Shown: positions 32,650-43,835 of the stretch, in pieces
Layout: each line of letters begins with the position of its first letter
Position numbering within the stretch: the first letter of the stretch is position 1
Source of the DNA: Doryteuthis pealeii
Taxonomy: Eukaryota; Mollusca; Cephalopoda; Myopsida; Loliginidae
Assembly: GCA_023376005.1 (NCBI GenBank)
Contig: CM042138.1
Location: forward strand, 98,202,766-98,266,765
DNA length: 64,000 bases
Direction: 5' to 3'
Program-made: the position numbers and the translations under genes
The notes under the pieces: generated by a model
Database searches by the model: none
What the model saw: only the letters and a program-made list of their open reading frames with translations
What the model was told of the DNA's origin: nothing

Positions 32650-33097
32650 AGATTTTTGGCCTGAGGAATCCAAAAATGCTATCAAAAAGTCTAAAAATCA
32701 ACCTATTTTAAGTTAATAATGAATTCTGATTTTTTCAAGATCAATAGGCACTCCATATATGTAAAAATTCTTTTTTTATTATTTTACATATATTGAACAT
32801 TATTTGTACCAAAAAGATAGTTTGTTTTTTGTTCCGAAGCGAAGCTACAATATCAGTTAAAATTTTGTACTTTTATGTTTTAAGTGTTTCCGTTCAGCCA
32901 TTGAATAAGGTCTATATGGAGCAAAATAATTGTCAGAGTGCAATAGAAATGATCAGGATTATGTTGATGGTTGGATATATTTGAAATAATATAGATACAA
33001 TACATTTCTCTTGTATCAATCATATTGCCTTCACCTTGTTAAGGAAAGAGTCTCCTGTTCTGTTTTCTTTCTTCAGTAGTTATTTATTAAGATTTAT

Positions 33098-33340
33098 TTA
33101 ATTGTAGCACACGGCCAGAAGTATAGGGCACCCAGTAAGACTCAAACTCACTAGTAATGGCCTGCAAAGTCAGCTTGTTAACCATTACACCAAACAAGGT
33201 ACCCTTCATACCTCAAATAGTTATTTACTAAACTTTGCTTAGTTGTGGCACAAGGCCAGAAGTATAGGGCACCCATTGAGAGGCAAACTCTCTAGTAATG
33301 GTCTGCTGGTCTTGCTTATTAATCATTACACTTAAGGTAC
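33098..33340 (-). mobile_element. Two tandem SINE-C copies
   Basis: Both contain GGCCAGAAGTATAGGGCACCC (body) and end in AACCATTACACC or TAATCATTACACTTAAGG (inverted A-box). Units are at about 33098-33205 and 33222-33340. Confidence 0.75.
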
Positions 33341-33892
33341 CTGTTTTTTTTCCCCTTTTTTTTTCAGTAGCTCAAATCAACAATTTTTTTTTGGGGGGTG
33401 GGTGGGGGCTCTCATTCATCTCTGACAGATGAGTGTTCATCATTCTCTCTATATATGTGGTCTGCTATATCTGACTTTTTGATTTTTGCCTCTGTTTATC
33501 TGACATTAAGAGGATGACTTCTTCTGAGAGAACATAGGTAGTGGTAGCGACTATGTGGAAAAATTGTGTTTTGTAGCTGAAAACTCACTCTATCCAACAG
33601 TGTTATTGAGTTCCCTGTATCTGTTGTAGTTTCTGTGGAAATGAATAAGAGGTATTACTTTTGGAGCATCTCTTGTTGCTTTTGATTATCCTTTATTTTA
33701 TTTGTTTTACTTTTAAACAATCAAAAATCAAGAATTGATCCAACAAAAATTTTTAAAAAAATCACAAAAAGTCTGTAAATTCATTGGGAAAATAATTCCT
33801 TGAATACAAAATGTAAAACTAGTTTTATATTTAAACCTGTTGTATTACATGTTTGCTCATAAAAGAAACTTATATATATATATATATATATA

Positions 33893-34173
33893 TGAAAGGT
33901 AAAAATGGATATTGAATCCGACAATATGTGTAGAAAGTTTCGTAGAAAAAACAACAAATTTATTTTATTTTTAACAATAAATACATATTTTTAAAGCTTT
34001 TTTGAAAATTCCGGTACTGATCGAGAGCGTTCTGTGCCTCGTAAATGATATATTTATCTCGTTTTTCCGCTTACAATGTTGCTTTGATAAAGACATATTC
34101 ATAATTTCGAAACAGATTTCTGTCAGCAAAACTTTTAACATCTTGTTGTTTTTTCTACAAAACTTTCTACACA

Positions 34174-34177
<4 letters not shown>
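33893..34177. mobile_element. Second copy of the 23443 foldback, left arm damaged
   Basis: Shares CGGTACTGATCGAGAGCGTT, CGTTTTTCCGCTTACAATG and the right arm ACATCTTGTTGTTTTTTCTA. The left arm lacks the GATGTTAAAC...GATATCTG part. TA tracts (33872-33892 and 34178-34209) flank it. Confidence 0.82.
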
Positions 34178-34213
<36 letters not shown>

Positions 34214-34284
34214 CTCTGCCATGGTCAAGATGAGACACAAAGTCAATTTTTAAGCAGAGTAGAGCTGGTTTGAAGTGTCCTGGA

Positions 34285-34740
34285 TATGATACTAAATTTC
34301 ATCTGGTGGTGAAGCTCCAGTTTTGGAGTTCAGTGGACTGTGCAGTACCTATTCATTGTCATTATTCTCATGTCCACTTTGAGGTAATCTGAACATTTGC
34401 TGCATAAACGAGAGTAACCTCCCCTTGTTTCTTTCACTTTGAGGAAGCCTTATGTTTGGGTTTGCCATTTTCATTTCACCGTAAATCTACACTGAAAATA
34501 CGAATTTGTTCGAATCAGTACAACTGCATGTTTTAACATGAAAATATAAAATGTGTTCTTAATTGTGCTTGCGCATTATTTGAAATAAACTTAATTGTTA
34601 TTAAGGCTTCCTCAAAGTGAAAGAAACAAGGGGAGGTTACTCTCATTTATGTAGCTAATGTTCAGATTACCCACTTTGGCTCAGGGTGTTAGTACCTATT
34701 AGCATCCTATGGGTCAAATAGATCTGCTTGAAAGTTATTC
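34285..34740 (+). repeat. Family D copy split by a foldback MITE
   Basis: CATCTGGTGGTGAAGCTCCAG...GTCCACTTTGA ends at 34382 and resumes at 34672 with CACTTTGGCTCAGGGTGTTAG. This brackets the 34383-34671 element. Confidence 0.75.
34383..34671. mobile_element. GGTAATCTGA foldback MITE with 8-bp duplication
   Basis: Arms GGTAATCTGAACATTTGCTG / ...AATGTTCAGATTACC run inward for about 75 bp to AAGCCTTA / TAAGGCTT. Flanks CACTTTGA and CACTTTGG match at 7 of 8. It was inserted into family D, so the empty site is known from other D copies (GTCCACTCTGA). Confidence 0.88.
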
Positions 34741-35271
34741 ATGTTTAATAGGAATACTTAATGCCATATAATTGTAAATTATTTGGATTAGGATTGGTGG
34801 TTACTTGAAGCTATTATTGGTTAATAAGGATTATTATTAGATACTTATTTAAATCTAACATTTTAATCATAGCTGTTAATATTTAGGACAAATCGTTAAA
34901 GTCCATGTGGTGCAACCATATAATAGTACTCACACGGCTACAACTTGGAAGATGTCCTTTTTAAAAAAAATAATGACCATGTGGAATGTCCAGGAACTGT
35001 CAAGAATGCGTGGTCCAAAACTGGTTCAGATGTTTCAAGGAAGGGAATACCAGACAAACCAAGGTCTATTGTGGAAGATGAGGCCTTACCTGAAAATCAA
35101 TTGTGTTGACAGAACCTGGTCCTATCCAAAGCACCATCAATTGACACCTACATAATTTAAATGAATATGTGCATACTTGAAAACCTATAGCTGTGTGAAA
35201 ATTATTTGTATTAAGAATAGTTACTTGAAGCTATAATTGTTTACTAAGGATTATTATTATTGGTTTGTGTG

Positions 35272-35470
35272 ATATCACACTAACCATCTGAGTAAGATGA
35301 AAAAGACATGCTGGACACTGCTGGAGAAACAAGGATGAACTCATAAGTGACATTTTCCTGTGGAAACCTGCACATGGGCACACCAGTGTGGGCCACCCAG
35401 CAAGGACCTACAATGATCAGCTCTGTGCGGTTTCTGGATGCTGCATAGAGGACCTCCCGGGTGATGACTG
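35272..35470 (+). mobile_element. LINE ORF2 C-terminal fragment
   Basis: Plus-strand peptide words HAGHCWRNKDELISD, LWKPAHGHTSVGHPARTYND and QLCAVSGCCIEDLP fit the 'LW.P.HG.RS.GRP..TY.D.L...G' end of LINE polyproteins. It runs straight into an inverted SINE-A. Confidence 0.65.
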
Positions 35471-35473
35471 ATA

Positions 35474-35686
35474 GCAAGTTTATCCCCTTTTCACTAGCGT
35501 TAGACCATGGAGATTGTTTTTGCTGAGGTGGAATGCCACACCTACTGTCAGCTCCCCACTTTACTGCACAGATCAGATTACCCAATCTGTGTTACTCATG
35601 CACCGAGTTGACGAGGATCGGTACCAAACCCAGAACCTTGTGATTCCTGGGCGGGTGGTCTACCGACTGAGCTAAACCGAACTAAA
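35474..35686 (-). mobile_element. SINE-A copy, 3'-truncated
   Basis: From TATCCCCTTTTCACTAGCG to CTACCGACTGAGCTAAACCG. Confidence 0.85.
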
Positions 35687-35757
35687 TCAAATATAAATAA
35701 TTTGCACACTTTTCTATGGTTTCAAGTATTCCTATCAAATACAAATGATTTATATTT

Positions 35758-35997
35758 ATTTACCAACTCCTCTGCACGAGCAGGATGTGACACAAGGTCA
35801 ATTTCTTAAGCGGAGTTCAACAGGTTTGAATTCAGAGTTTTCCTTCTCCTAGACCAGTTGCCTAAACAGGTTAAAGAGCCCAGTCTGCCCCACTATTTAT
35901 CCATAGCTGGAGGGAGAGTAGGATTCATACATTTCCCAAGGGTATTAGCACTAAGTGAAATGCAATTACCACATCCAGGATTTGAACTTGGGGCGAC
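35758..35997 (-). mobile_element. SINE-B copy
   Basis: Reverse complement from TTTACCAACTCCTCTGCACG to CAGGATTTGAACTTGGGGCG. The head is missing beyond that. Confidence 0.87.
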
Positions 35998-36104
35998 AAA
36001 TGATTTATAAGGGGCTGGTAGAGCACTTACCTCCTCATAAATTATTTGTATTAGATACGAATACTTGAAACCATAGAAAAGTGTACAAATTATTTATATA
36101 TGAT

Positions 36105-36336
36105 AGGAATGATGATATCATACGTGTGTGGAAACAAATAGAGCAGCCTGGCGCCTCAACGTTAAGCAAGGCACGGAGAAGGGTGAGGCAGACAGGAGAG
36201 TAGCCTCGACAGAAAAGAGAGCCAGAGAGAAAAGCCAGCAGCCCCAGAAAGCATCACAGTTTGTGTGCATTCAGTGCACCAAAGACTGTCACTCAAGAAT
36301 TGGCCTACAGAGTCACTTGCCCAGATGCAGATAAAT
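36105..36336 (+). mobile_element. LINE ORF2 C-terminus with C2H2-type knuckle
   Basis: The frame reads NRAAWRLNVKQGTEKGEADR, a Lys/Arg/Gln-rich stretch, then FVCIQCTKDCHSRIGLQSHL and PRCR before the stop. A Cys-x2-Cys...His...Cys knuckle with 'CHSRIGL.SH...C' is a common end of animal LINE polyproteins. It is not a host zinc-finger gene. Confidence 0.7.
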
Positions 36337-36936
36337 TTTTTTAAAATTTTTAAATTTTTTCTTTTTTTCTTTATTCATTTATTTTTTTCTGGACACTACA
36401 CCATCATCCTTAGTGGACAGAAAGGATCCAATAATAATAGTGCAAACAAATATAGAAAAGTGCAATTTAAAAATAAATGCAATGGAACATTTAATATATA
36501 TTTATCATTGTAATCAAACATTTAAAAATGAATTATTAAACTTTGGCTTTAAATAACCCATAGGGAGTTGATATGCCGGAGTGGTGTAGTACCTATTAGG
36601 GCCCCGTCTATGAGATCTGTTTGAAAATTATTTGTACTAGATAGAAACTAGCAGGACCTGTAGATATACCACAGTATGATAATTTAATTATTACAACATC
36701 TGACATCTTTACTTAAGAGCTATTGCAAAATTGTTCAGTATGTAAAAAGTATAATAATCTCAATTTAACTCTCTCTCCCTCTTTTCATCTTTTCATTATG
36801 TTCGATTGAAACAGATTAGTGTTATTGTTTTCATGTTCTCACCCCCTCTTTCTATCTTTCTCCTACTCCCTTTCTTTTTTTCTTCTTATATTTTTTCTGT
36901 GTAGCATGTCCTTTTTCTTCTCTTTCTTTATAATAA

Positions 36937-37193
36937 GGGCCGGGTTAGCTCAGTCGGTAGAGCGCTCGGCTAGAAACCACAAGGTTCCTAGTTCGATACC
37001 TGCCCTCGCCAACTCAGCGTATGAGTAGCTCAGGGATCTGTGCAGTAAAGTAAGGAGTTGATGGTAGGTGTGGCGCTCCACCTCAGACGCTAAAATAATC
37101 TCCTTGGTCTAGCGCTAGTGGAAAGGGGATAGACTCCCTCGCTGCATGGCTGATACCGACATTAGGCCGCCCCGATGAATTTACTTACTTACT
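36937..37193 (+). mobile_element. SINE-A copy, near full length
   Basis: GGGCCGGGTTAGCTCAGTCG, GTTCGATACCTGCCC and the complete body to TTTACTTACTTACTTT. Confidence 0.9.
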
Positions 37194-37417
37194 TTATAAT
37201 AAAAATGGAATGGTCCATTATTTAGCTGAGGTGACGACACTCATAAGAAATAAGAATTCGGCGGATAAGTGACACCAGATAATCAGCATTTACATTTTTG
37301 CATTTCATTTTGGATGATTTGGACAGTCTCATTTTTAACCAGAGTGTGTTACAAGATGATAACGGACAGAAGATTAAGGAACACCAGTATTAATATATAA
37401 CCGATAGCATATATATA

Positions 37418-37686
37418 TTTACCAACTCCTCCACACGAGCAGGATACGACACAAGGTCAATTTCTTAAGCGGAGTTTAACAGGTTTGAATTCAGAGTTTT
37501 CCTTCTCCTAGACTGGTTACCTAGCCATGGTTAAAGAACCCAGTCTGGCCTGCTATTTACCCATAGCTGGAGGGAGAGTAGGATTCATACCTTTCCCAAG
37601 GGTATTAGCGCTAAGTTACCACGTCCAGGATTTGAACTCGGGGCGACTAGTCCATTTCCCATGACTTTAACCATTACACCACGAAT
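37418..37686 (-). mobile_element. SINE-B copy
   Basis: TTTACCAACTCCTCCACACG to TTTAACCATTACACCACG. A second, much more diverged inverted copy follows at about 37695-37912. Confidence 0.87.
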
Positions 37687-38099
37687 CGATCTATCAGCTA
37701 GTTTGTATTCTGAGTATACCTTCTCCTAGACTGGTTGCTGTAGTACCAAGGCTAAAAATCACTTTTTGTCTTATTACTTAATCATAGCTCAGGAGAGGAG
37801 ATATGAATGTATATTTTTCTGAAGGGCTGTTAAATGAAAAATATCTCATCCAGGATTTTGAACTTGGTTCATTTCCTACAAAGTTAACCGCTACGCTATG
37901 AGCACTTCCAAAGAAACTTTGGTATAAATGCTGCATTGGTTGTTTAACATGTACAGAAGGGAGTGAGGTGGAGAGATAAAAATTTTAAGTAGATATATGA
38001 GCTCCTCTACAAGATAAGCTCCTGGTGTTTGTTCATAAACTTGGAAATACATAGTAAAGAATTTATAATGTTATTTTACTTATCTTATTTCTGGCACAG

Positions 38100-38228
38100 A
38101 CGCTTTATATGTTGTAATGGTGTGAAAGCTAGACTGGCAGATCATTACTAATGGGTTCAGATCTCACTTGGTGCTCCATACTTCTGGCCTTGTGCCACAA
38201 CTATGCAAATCTTTGTAAATAACTACTT
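38100..38228 (+). mobile_element. SINE-C copy
   Basis: TGTTGTAATGGTGTGAAAGC head, CTCACTTGGTGCTCCATACT and TGGCCTTGTGCCACAACTAT body, AAATAACTA end. Confidence 0.75.
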
Positions 38229-38305
38229 CTGGTACTGATCTTAAAGAAAATTCAAACAAAAAATATGCTCAAATAAAAGTTAGTTTAACTCTTTTGTTAT
38301 AAGTA

Positions 38306-39085
38306 CTAGCATAAAAAAATAAAAATAAAACACCTTCCAGGCTGTGTGAAAATAAATTTTTGAAAATTATTGCCTGAGTGGGGTGGGAAAATTAAATAGA
38401 TATAATAAAATGTTTAATATTTAAAAAAAAAATTACTTACTTAAAAAGCATCATGTTCACTCCACTCCAAGTCCACTGAGATATTTGTTTTGTTTTACAA
38501 CAGTTAAGACCTACAAAACATTTCTAAAAAATCTGATTTTATCATTCAAATTCTTATTTTTAGAGAAAAATTAAAAAATCGTACGAGTAAAATATATTTT
38601 GTTCGGATTTCATAAAATCAAATTGATGCGACCTAGTAAAAAAAATATTTCCCCTAATATATTTTAGGAAAATACTATTTTAAACACACATTCATCTGAA
38701 GGTGAATAAGTATTGAAATTTTCGTGAAAATTTGACTTAATTGATTTTTCATAGAATTTCAATGTTTTTATGTAATAATGATACTGACTATAAATTAAAT
38801 ACTCATTGATAAGTAAGTAAAGTCGTCGGTGAGGGAGTCTATCCCCTTTTCTCTAGTGCTAGACCAAGGAGATTATTTTTAAGGTCTGAGGTGGACCGCC
38901 ACACCTATCATCAGCTCCTCACCTTACTGCACAGATCCCTATGCTACTTATACGCTGAGTTGGCGAGGGTTGATATCGAACCAGGAACCTTGTTGTTCCT
39001 AGCCGAACGCTCTACGACTGTGACGTAAGCAGTGACATAGTTTCGGCTACAGACAAATAGAGACCAAATCTCTATTATTAATAGA
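38306..39085 (-). mobile_element. Helitron-2 copy with SINE-A inserted
   Basis: The minus strand begins A|TCTATTAATAATAGAG and ends TTTTTTTATGCTAG|T. The body matches 13753-14341 throughout (for example the reverse of CCTAATATATTTTAGGAAA). An inverted SINE-A (about 38811-39018), lacking an internal part, interrupts it near its 5' end. Confidence 0.78.
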
Positions 39086-39305
39086 TTTGTACATTTCTTC
39101 ACTGGTGCCTCACCCCCCCCCAAAAAAAAAAAAGAAAGAAAAATTTTGATTTATTTTTCTTAACAAGTTCTTAGAACTCCTTTACTCTTTTGAAGTTTTG
39201 TAGCTCACTCTGAACAATTTGCCAAGTGGCTAAACGAGATTAAAGACTAATTTCTAATTAGGGAAATTGCATACAGATGGTTTAGTTTATATTTGTTTAG
39301 CAACA

Positions 39306-39644
39306 CAGAGATGCTGATAGGTATGCGTCCTGCATCCCTGATGCACAAAAATCTAAAAGGACGCAATAAAATCATATCCACGCGTCCCACTGTCTTTCTT
39401 TTTTCTTCCCTCACCATTTCAAGCTAACTGTAAATACATTTCAATAGTTTCTTAGCAATGAATTACACAGGATAGGTTACAAGGTAGGAGTTAGATGACT
39501 TTAGTTGGTTCCCCAGATCATAAATAAAAACCCTTCAATTCATTAAGAAACTTTAGTTGAGACCCATCAAATTTCTGGGGACTCCTTCAAAGCAAATATG
39601 TGCATCCCAGGATACACTAAATCAAAAAGCTATCAGCATCACTG
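39306..39644. mobile_element. Family F terminal-inverted-repeat element
   Basis: CAGAGATGCTGATAG / CTATCAGCATCACTG ends, 339 bp, non-coding. It is about 80% alike to 47189-47482 (shared CTAAAAGGACGCA, CCCTCACCATTTCAAGCT, CACTAAATCAAAAAGC). Flank repeats are short: GCAACA here, and TTAATC at the other copy. Confidence 0.78.
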
Positions 39645-39694
39645 CAACATATAAACTTCTTATTTAATAATGCAATTTGATATATTTGTTTGTT

Positions 39695-40082
39695 TTGACG
39701 GCATATCAACCACTGGTGGGTCATTTAATGCTGGCAAAGTTTTGAAAGATTTGTAATGATAGTCTGGAAGAAAATTTTTTAAACTCTTTTGTAAACAAAT
39801 TTTCTATTTAACATACAGGTACTACCACTCAGTGGACCTGGGAGCAATGGTGATGAAGGGATGTTCCACATTTTCCAGACTTCAGAACTGGAACCTCACC
39901 ATCATGAGTTTAACGTCATACCCAGGACATGAAGCCACCGCTTTCTAGCACCCATATGATAAAAAGGGTTGGAGCTTGCCATAAGGGCAATAGGGTTGGG
40001 ACAATCATATAGGTGTGAGAGCTTGACCAGCCGATTGATCAAAGGGGGCCTCTCCGACTGCCCGTCTAACCTAAGTAGTTTG
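39695..40082 (-). repeat. Family D copy
   Basis: Inverted copy, from GACGGCATATCAACCACTGG to CTCTCCGACTGCCCGTCTAA. Confidence 0.8.
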
Positions 40083-40262
40083 TAAATGTTTAATTGTAAT
40101 CATAACTAATTTTTAATGTGCCATTGTATTTTTTTTGTCTAATCATTTGTTAACACAGTTATGATATCAAGTATTCCTATCTAATACAAATAATTACAGT
40201 TGTATGCTTTCAAGTATTCCTATCTGATGCGAATAAATTATACATAATTATATGGTTTAAAG

Positions 40263-40716
40263 CAGTGGTGGTACTTCCCCCCTGAGGGCGGTGAAAAGAT
40301 CTAAGAGGGTGGTGAGGCAAAAATGGGCATTGGTAGGTGGGCGACAGGATAGCATTAGGAGCAGTTAATAAATAACTTGTTTTTTTACAAAATCTAAATG
40401 ACAAAATATATGTCACAAATACTAAGGTAAAAGAACAGTTTTATACAGAATAAAACTGACATAAGAATTATAAATGAATACATAGATTTGTTACTTAGTC
40501 CAAAATCAGAGTCAAAAGACAAAACGTTTGCTTGACACCTGTACGCAACATGTATAGTGTTGCAATCAGTTAACACATGCCATTCTTTCAATTTTAAGCA
40601 TACCAAAAAAAAAAAAAAAAAAAATGTGTGTTCACATGTGTGTATAAGGGGGGAGGCACTAGGAAACCATTGGGAAGCCAAAGAGGTACTAGCCTGAAAA
40701 AGTTTGGGAACAACTG
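40263..40716. mobile_element. Non-autonomous hAT, 454 bp, perfect 8-bp duplication
   Basis: CAGTGGTGGTACTTCCC / TTTGGGAACAACTG termini, flanked by GTTTAAAG on both sides (40255-40262, 40717-40724). There is no transposase. The same family, inverted, starts at 63218. Confidence 0.9.
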
Positions 40717-40780
40717 GTTTAAAGTAACGATTCCTATTTAATGATAATTATTCATTTGCATACAGATATATAAAAAAAAA

Positions 40781-41028
40781 GTAAAGTCGTCGGGCGGCCT
40801 AATGTCGGTATGAGCCATACAGCGAGGGAGTCTATCCCCTTTTCACTAGCGCTAGACCAAGGAGATTATTATTTGCATCTGAAGTGGAGCGCCACACCTA
40901 CCATCAGCTCCTTACTTTACCCACAGATCCCTGTGCTACTCATACGCTGAGTTGGTGAGGGCCGGTATCCTACCAGGAACCTAATGGTTCTTGGTCTGAC
41001 ACTCTACTGACTGAGCTAAGCCGAACGC
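40781..41028 (-). mobile_element. SINE-A copy
   Basis: GTAAAGTCGTCGGGCGGCCT to CTACTGACTGAGCTAAGCCG. Confidence 0.9.
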
Positions 41029-41195
41029 CAATAATTTGCAAGCACTTATATGGTTTCAAGTAACTAACAATAATAATCCTTAGTAAACAATTATTGCTAT
41101 AAGTAACTATTCTTAATACAAATAATTTGTATGGAGTTAAATGGTTTCAAGTATTCCTATCTGACATTAATAAGCTAGTAAAAATAAGTTAGTAA

Positions 41196-41420
41196 AAATG
41201 GTGGAGTGGCCTATTGTCGGTATCAACTGGACATTGAGGGAGTCTATCCCCTTTTTACTAGTGCTAGACAAGGGGGATTTTTTTGCATCTGAGGTGAAAT
41301 GCCACACTTACCATCAGCTCCCTATTTTACTAGACAGATCCAAGCTGTGCTACTCATGCGCTGAATTGGAAGGAGCTGGTATTGAACTCAGGACCTTGTG
41401 GTTCGTAGGTGGATGCTATT
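41196..41420 (-). mobile_element. SINE-A copy, diverged
   Basis: GGTGGAGTGGCCTATTGTCGG to GGACCTTGTGGTTCGTAGG. Confidence 0.82.
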
Positions 41421-41424
41421 TAAT

Positions 41425-41690
41425 GATGGGTGATTATATGGTTTCAATTATTACTATCTAATACTAATAATTATATGGTTTCAATTATTACTATCTAATA
41501 CTAATAATTATATGGTTTCTATCTAATGCTAATAATTATACTATCTAATGCTAATAATTATATGGTTTCAAGTAATCTAATGCTAATAATTATATGGTTT
41601 TAATCATATCTAATGTAATTTCAAGTAAGTATTTCTATTAGATAATAATCATTTGTTTGCACACAGTTATATGGTTTCAGCTAACTAATA
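41425..41690. repeat. AT-rich minisatellite, roughly 35-40-bp unit
   Basis: ATTATATGGTTTCAATTATT followed by ACTATCTAATACTAATA repeats about six times with length changes. Single or double units of the same motif recur at about 3775-3925, 25905-25990, 34745-34860, 35165-35265, 36040-36100 and 40150-40260. Confidence 0.85.
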
Positions 41691-42065
41691 ATAATAATAC
41701 TTTTTAAACCCTGAGTCACAGTAGACATAGGAGTAATGGCAATAAAGGGGTGCTCTACACTCCCAAGAGCTCAAGAACTGTAGCCTCACCATCATTTGCA
41801 GTTTAGTGTCATACCCAGAACACCCTTTTTGGTGTCCCTTTGCAAAGAATACAGTCAGCATATTCTAAGCCCTGTTGACAGGGCAATGATTTGTTCAATT
41901 AGATTTTCTCTTTCACATTAATATGATACACTTTGGTTGGATCTTCTTGTCACTCTTCTGAATTCAAATCTGTTAAACTCCACTTAGAAAATTGACCTTG
42001 TGTCATGTCCTGCTCTTGTGGATGGATTACTAAATACATACAAATATGAACAAATTTTTTATCTA

Positions 42066-42455
42066 TCACCTGAGGCTGATTGCGCCTCTGCAGAGAGGTA
42101 AGACCCCCCAATGGGGCCAGCTGTTGGCCATGAGTGGCATCTTGTAATGCTTAAGAAGGAGTCCTGGTGATTGATCAGTCTATGACTTGCAACACTCCAC
42201 TTTGGCCCTTGGATGGTCGGAGAAGCCCCTTCCAATCAATTGGATGGTCACATCACCTATATGATTTTCCTGCCTATATTGCTCTTATGGCAAACCCCAA
42301 CCTTTTTTATCATATATGTGCTAGAATGCAGTGGCTGAGGGTCTTAGTGTCCTGGGTATGACATTAAACTGCATCTAGTAGTGAGGTTCCAATTCTGGAG
42401 CTCGGAAGTACCTCTTCATCACCATTACTTCCAGGCGCACTCTGACCTGGAAAGT
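42066..42455 (+). repeat. Family D copy
   Basis: TGATTGCGCCTCTGCAGAGA to CGCACTCTGACCTGGA. Confidence 0.8.
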
Positions 42456-43183
42456 TTTAAAAATGTGTTTAAAAAAAATTGAATACCCAACATGTTACGA
42501 TTTTTGCGTCCATCCTTTAGGCTTCAAGCAAGAGTGCTTGTCCAGCAGAGATCCTTTGTGTTAAGCAGAGCGCGATCCTTAGTAAAGAATCCTTTGGTTG
42601 TTTCTTGGTGCTCCTCAGTCTTGCAGGTCCTTTGTCAATGATTGCAAATGGACGTCTCTCAGTATCAGCTATTAAGTAGTTAACCAGCCACGTATTTGGG
42701 ATGTTGATTGGCTGATGTTTAAACCACATGACCTCACTCAGTCTATAAATTTAAGTGGTGTATTGTAGCACGGCTTATATCACCAAAATATTCCAACACA
42801 ACAAGAATGAAATCAAAATAACCCAAGGGTTGACATGCCGTAAAATCCAACCAACCAACCTACCTGTGGTAAACAGGTTGGGTAAATACCTACACTTGCG
42901 ATGCTCTAAGTAACCTTGACATAATAAGCAAATTAAAGATTGACTCTGGCTTTCCAGTGCCGCTGAAGAAAGACATATCTCCTTAACACTCCTCGTTTTC
43001 ATGCAACGTCAGAAGATAATCTGCGTAAAATAAAACTGAAAAGATCCATTTCTCAATACAGAGTCGAGTTTTCTTCTTTGACCAAAATGAGGCGAATTGC
43101 CAACCGACTGTACAACGTATCCTATTTTTACTTAAAATTATACACTTGATATTAATCTAATATCTTCAAGCTTTTTCCTAACT

Positions 43184-43712
43184 TAACTCTTTGCCTACGA
43201 CTCTTATGGCAAGCCCCAACCCCTTTTTATCATATGGGTGCTAGAAGGCGATGGCTGCGGGTCTACATGTCCTGGGAATGACGTTAAACTCTATCTGATG
43301 GTGAGGTTCCAGGTTTGGGGAATGTGGAGCACCCCTTCATCACCATTGCTCCCTGGTCCACTCTGACCCGGAGTGGTAGTACCTGTTAGGGTCCCATCTA
43401 TGGGTTAAATAGAAAAATGTATTTATAAAAAATTGTATTATCCATTAAGAATTGATTTATTTCAAAACTTTATCGGCATTAAATGACCCACTGAGGTTGA
43501 TATGCCCTAAAACAAAACAAACCAAACCAATCTTTGCCTACCAAAGTTCTTTTTTTTTCCATTCAACTGGTTCCCTATTGCAAAAGGATCAAGTACCACT
43601 CTCAGGGCTGGTTTACAGATGAATCAAAAGTGATATGCGTGAGAGCCACTGTGAGCTGTTTATGGTAGGATCACAGTGATGGGAGAGCTACTGTAACCAG
43701 GCAAAGAGTTTA
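43184..43712. mobile_element. piggyBac-like MITE with family D inserted
   Basis: TTAACTCTTTGCCTAC at the left and AGGCAAAGAGTTTA at the right match the termini of 9595-9842. The element is split by the insertion at 43199-43530. Confidence 0.72.
43199..43530 (+). mobile_element. Family D retroposed copy with 11-bp duplication
   Basis: A 332-bp, 5'-truncated family D copy begins at GACTCTTATGGCAAGCCCC and ends with a CAAAC-rich tail (AAACAAACCAAACCAA). TCTTTGCCTAC flanks it on both sides (43188-43198, 43531-43541). Variable 5' truncation, an A/C-rich tail and a target duplication of this length indicate target-primed reverse transcription, like a LINE or SINE. Confidence 0.82.
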
Positions 43713-43835
43713 AATATCTACTAAGTAAATAGTCGCCCTCCCCCCTTACTTAGAAACATTACAGCTACAAACTTTCAACGATACAACAAATCTGTTTGTT
43801 CAAATTTTAAATACGAGAATAATAATCCCAAAGAT

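Noticed and set aside
34897..35160. Open stretch with 82-codon frame, possible exon
   Set aside because: No recognised family in any frame, no good splice sites seen, and the RPAP1 exons join without it. Left as unexplained intron sequence.
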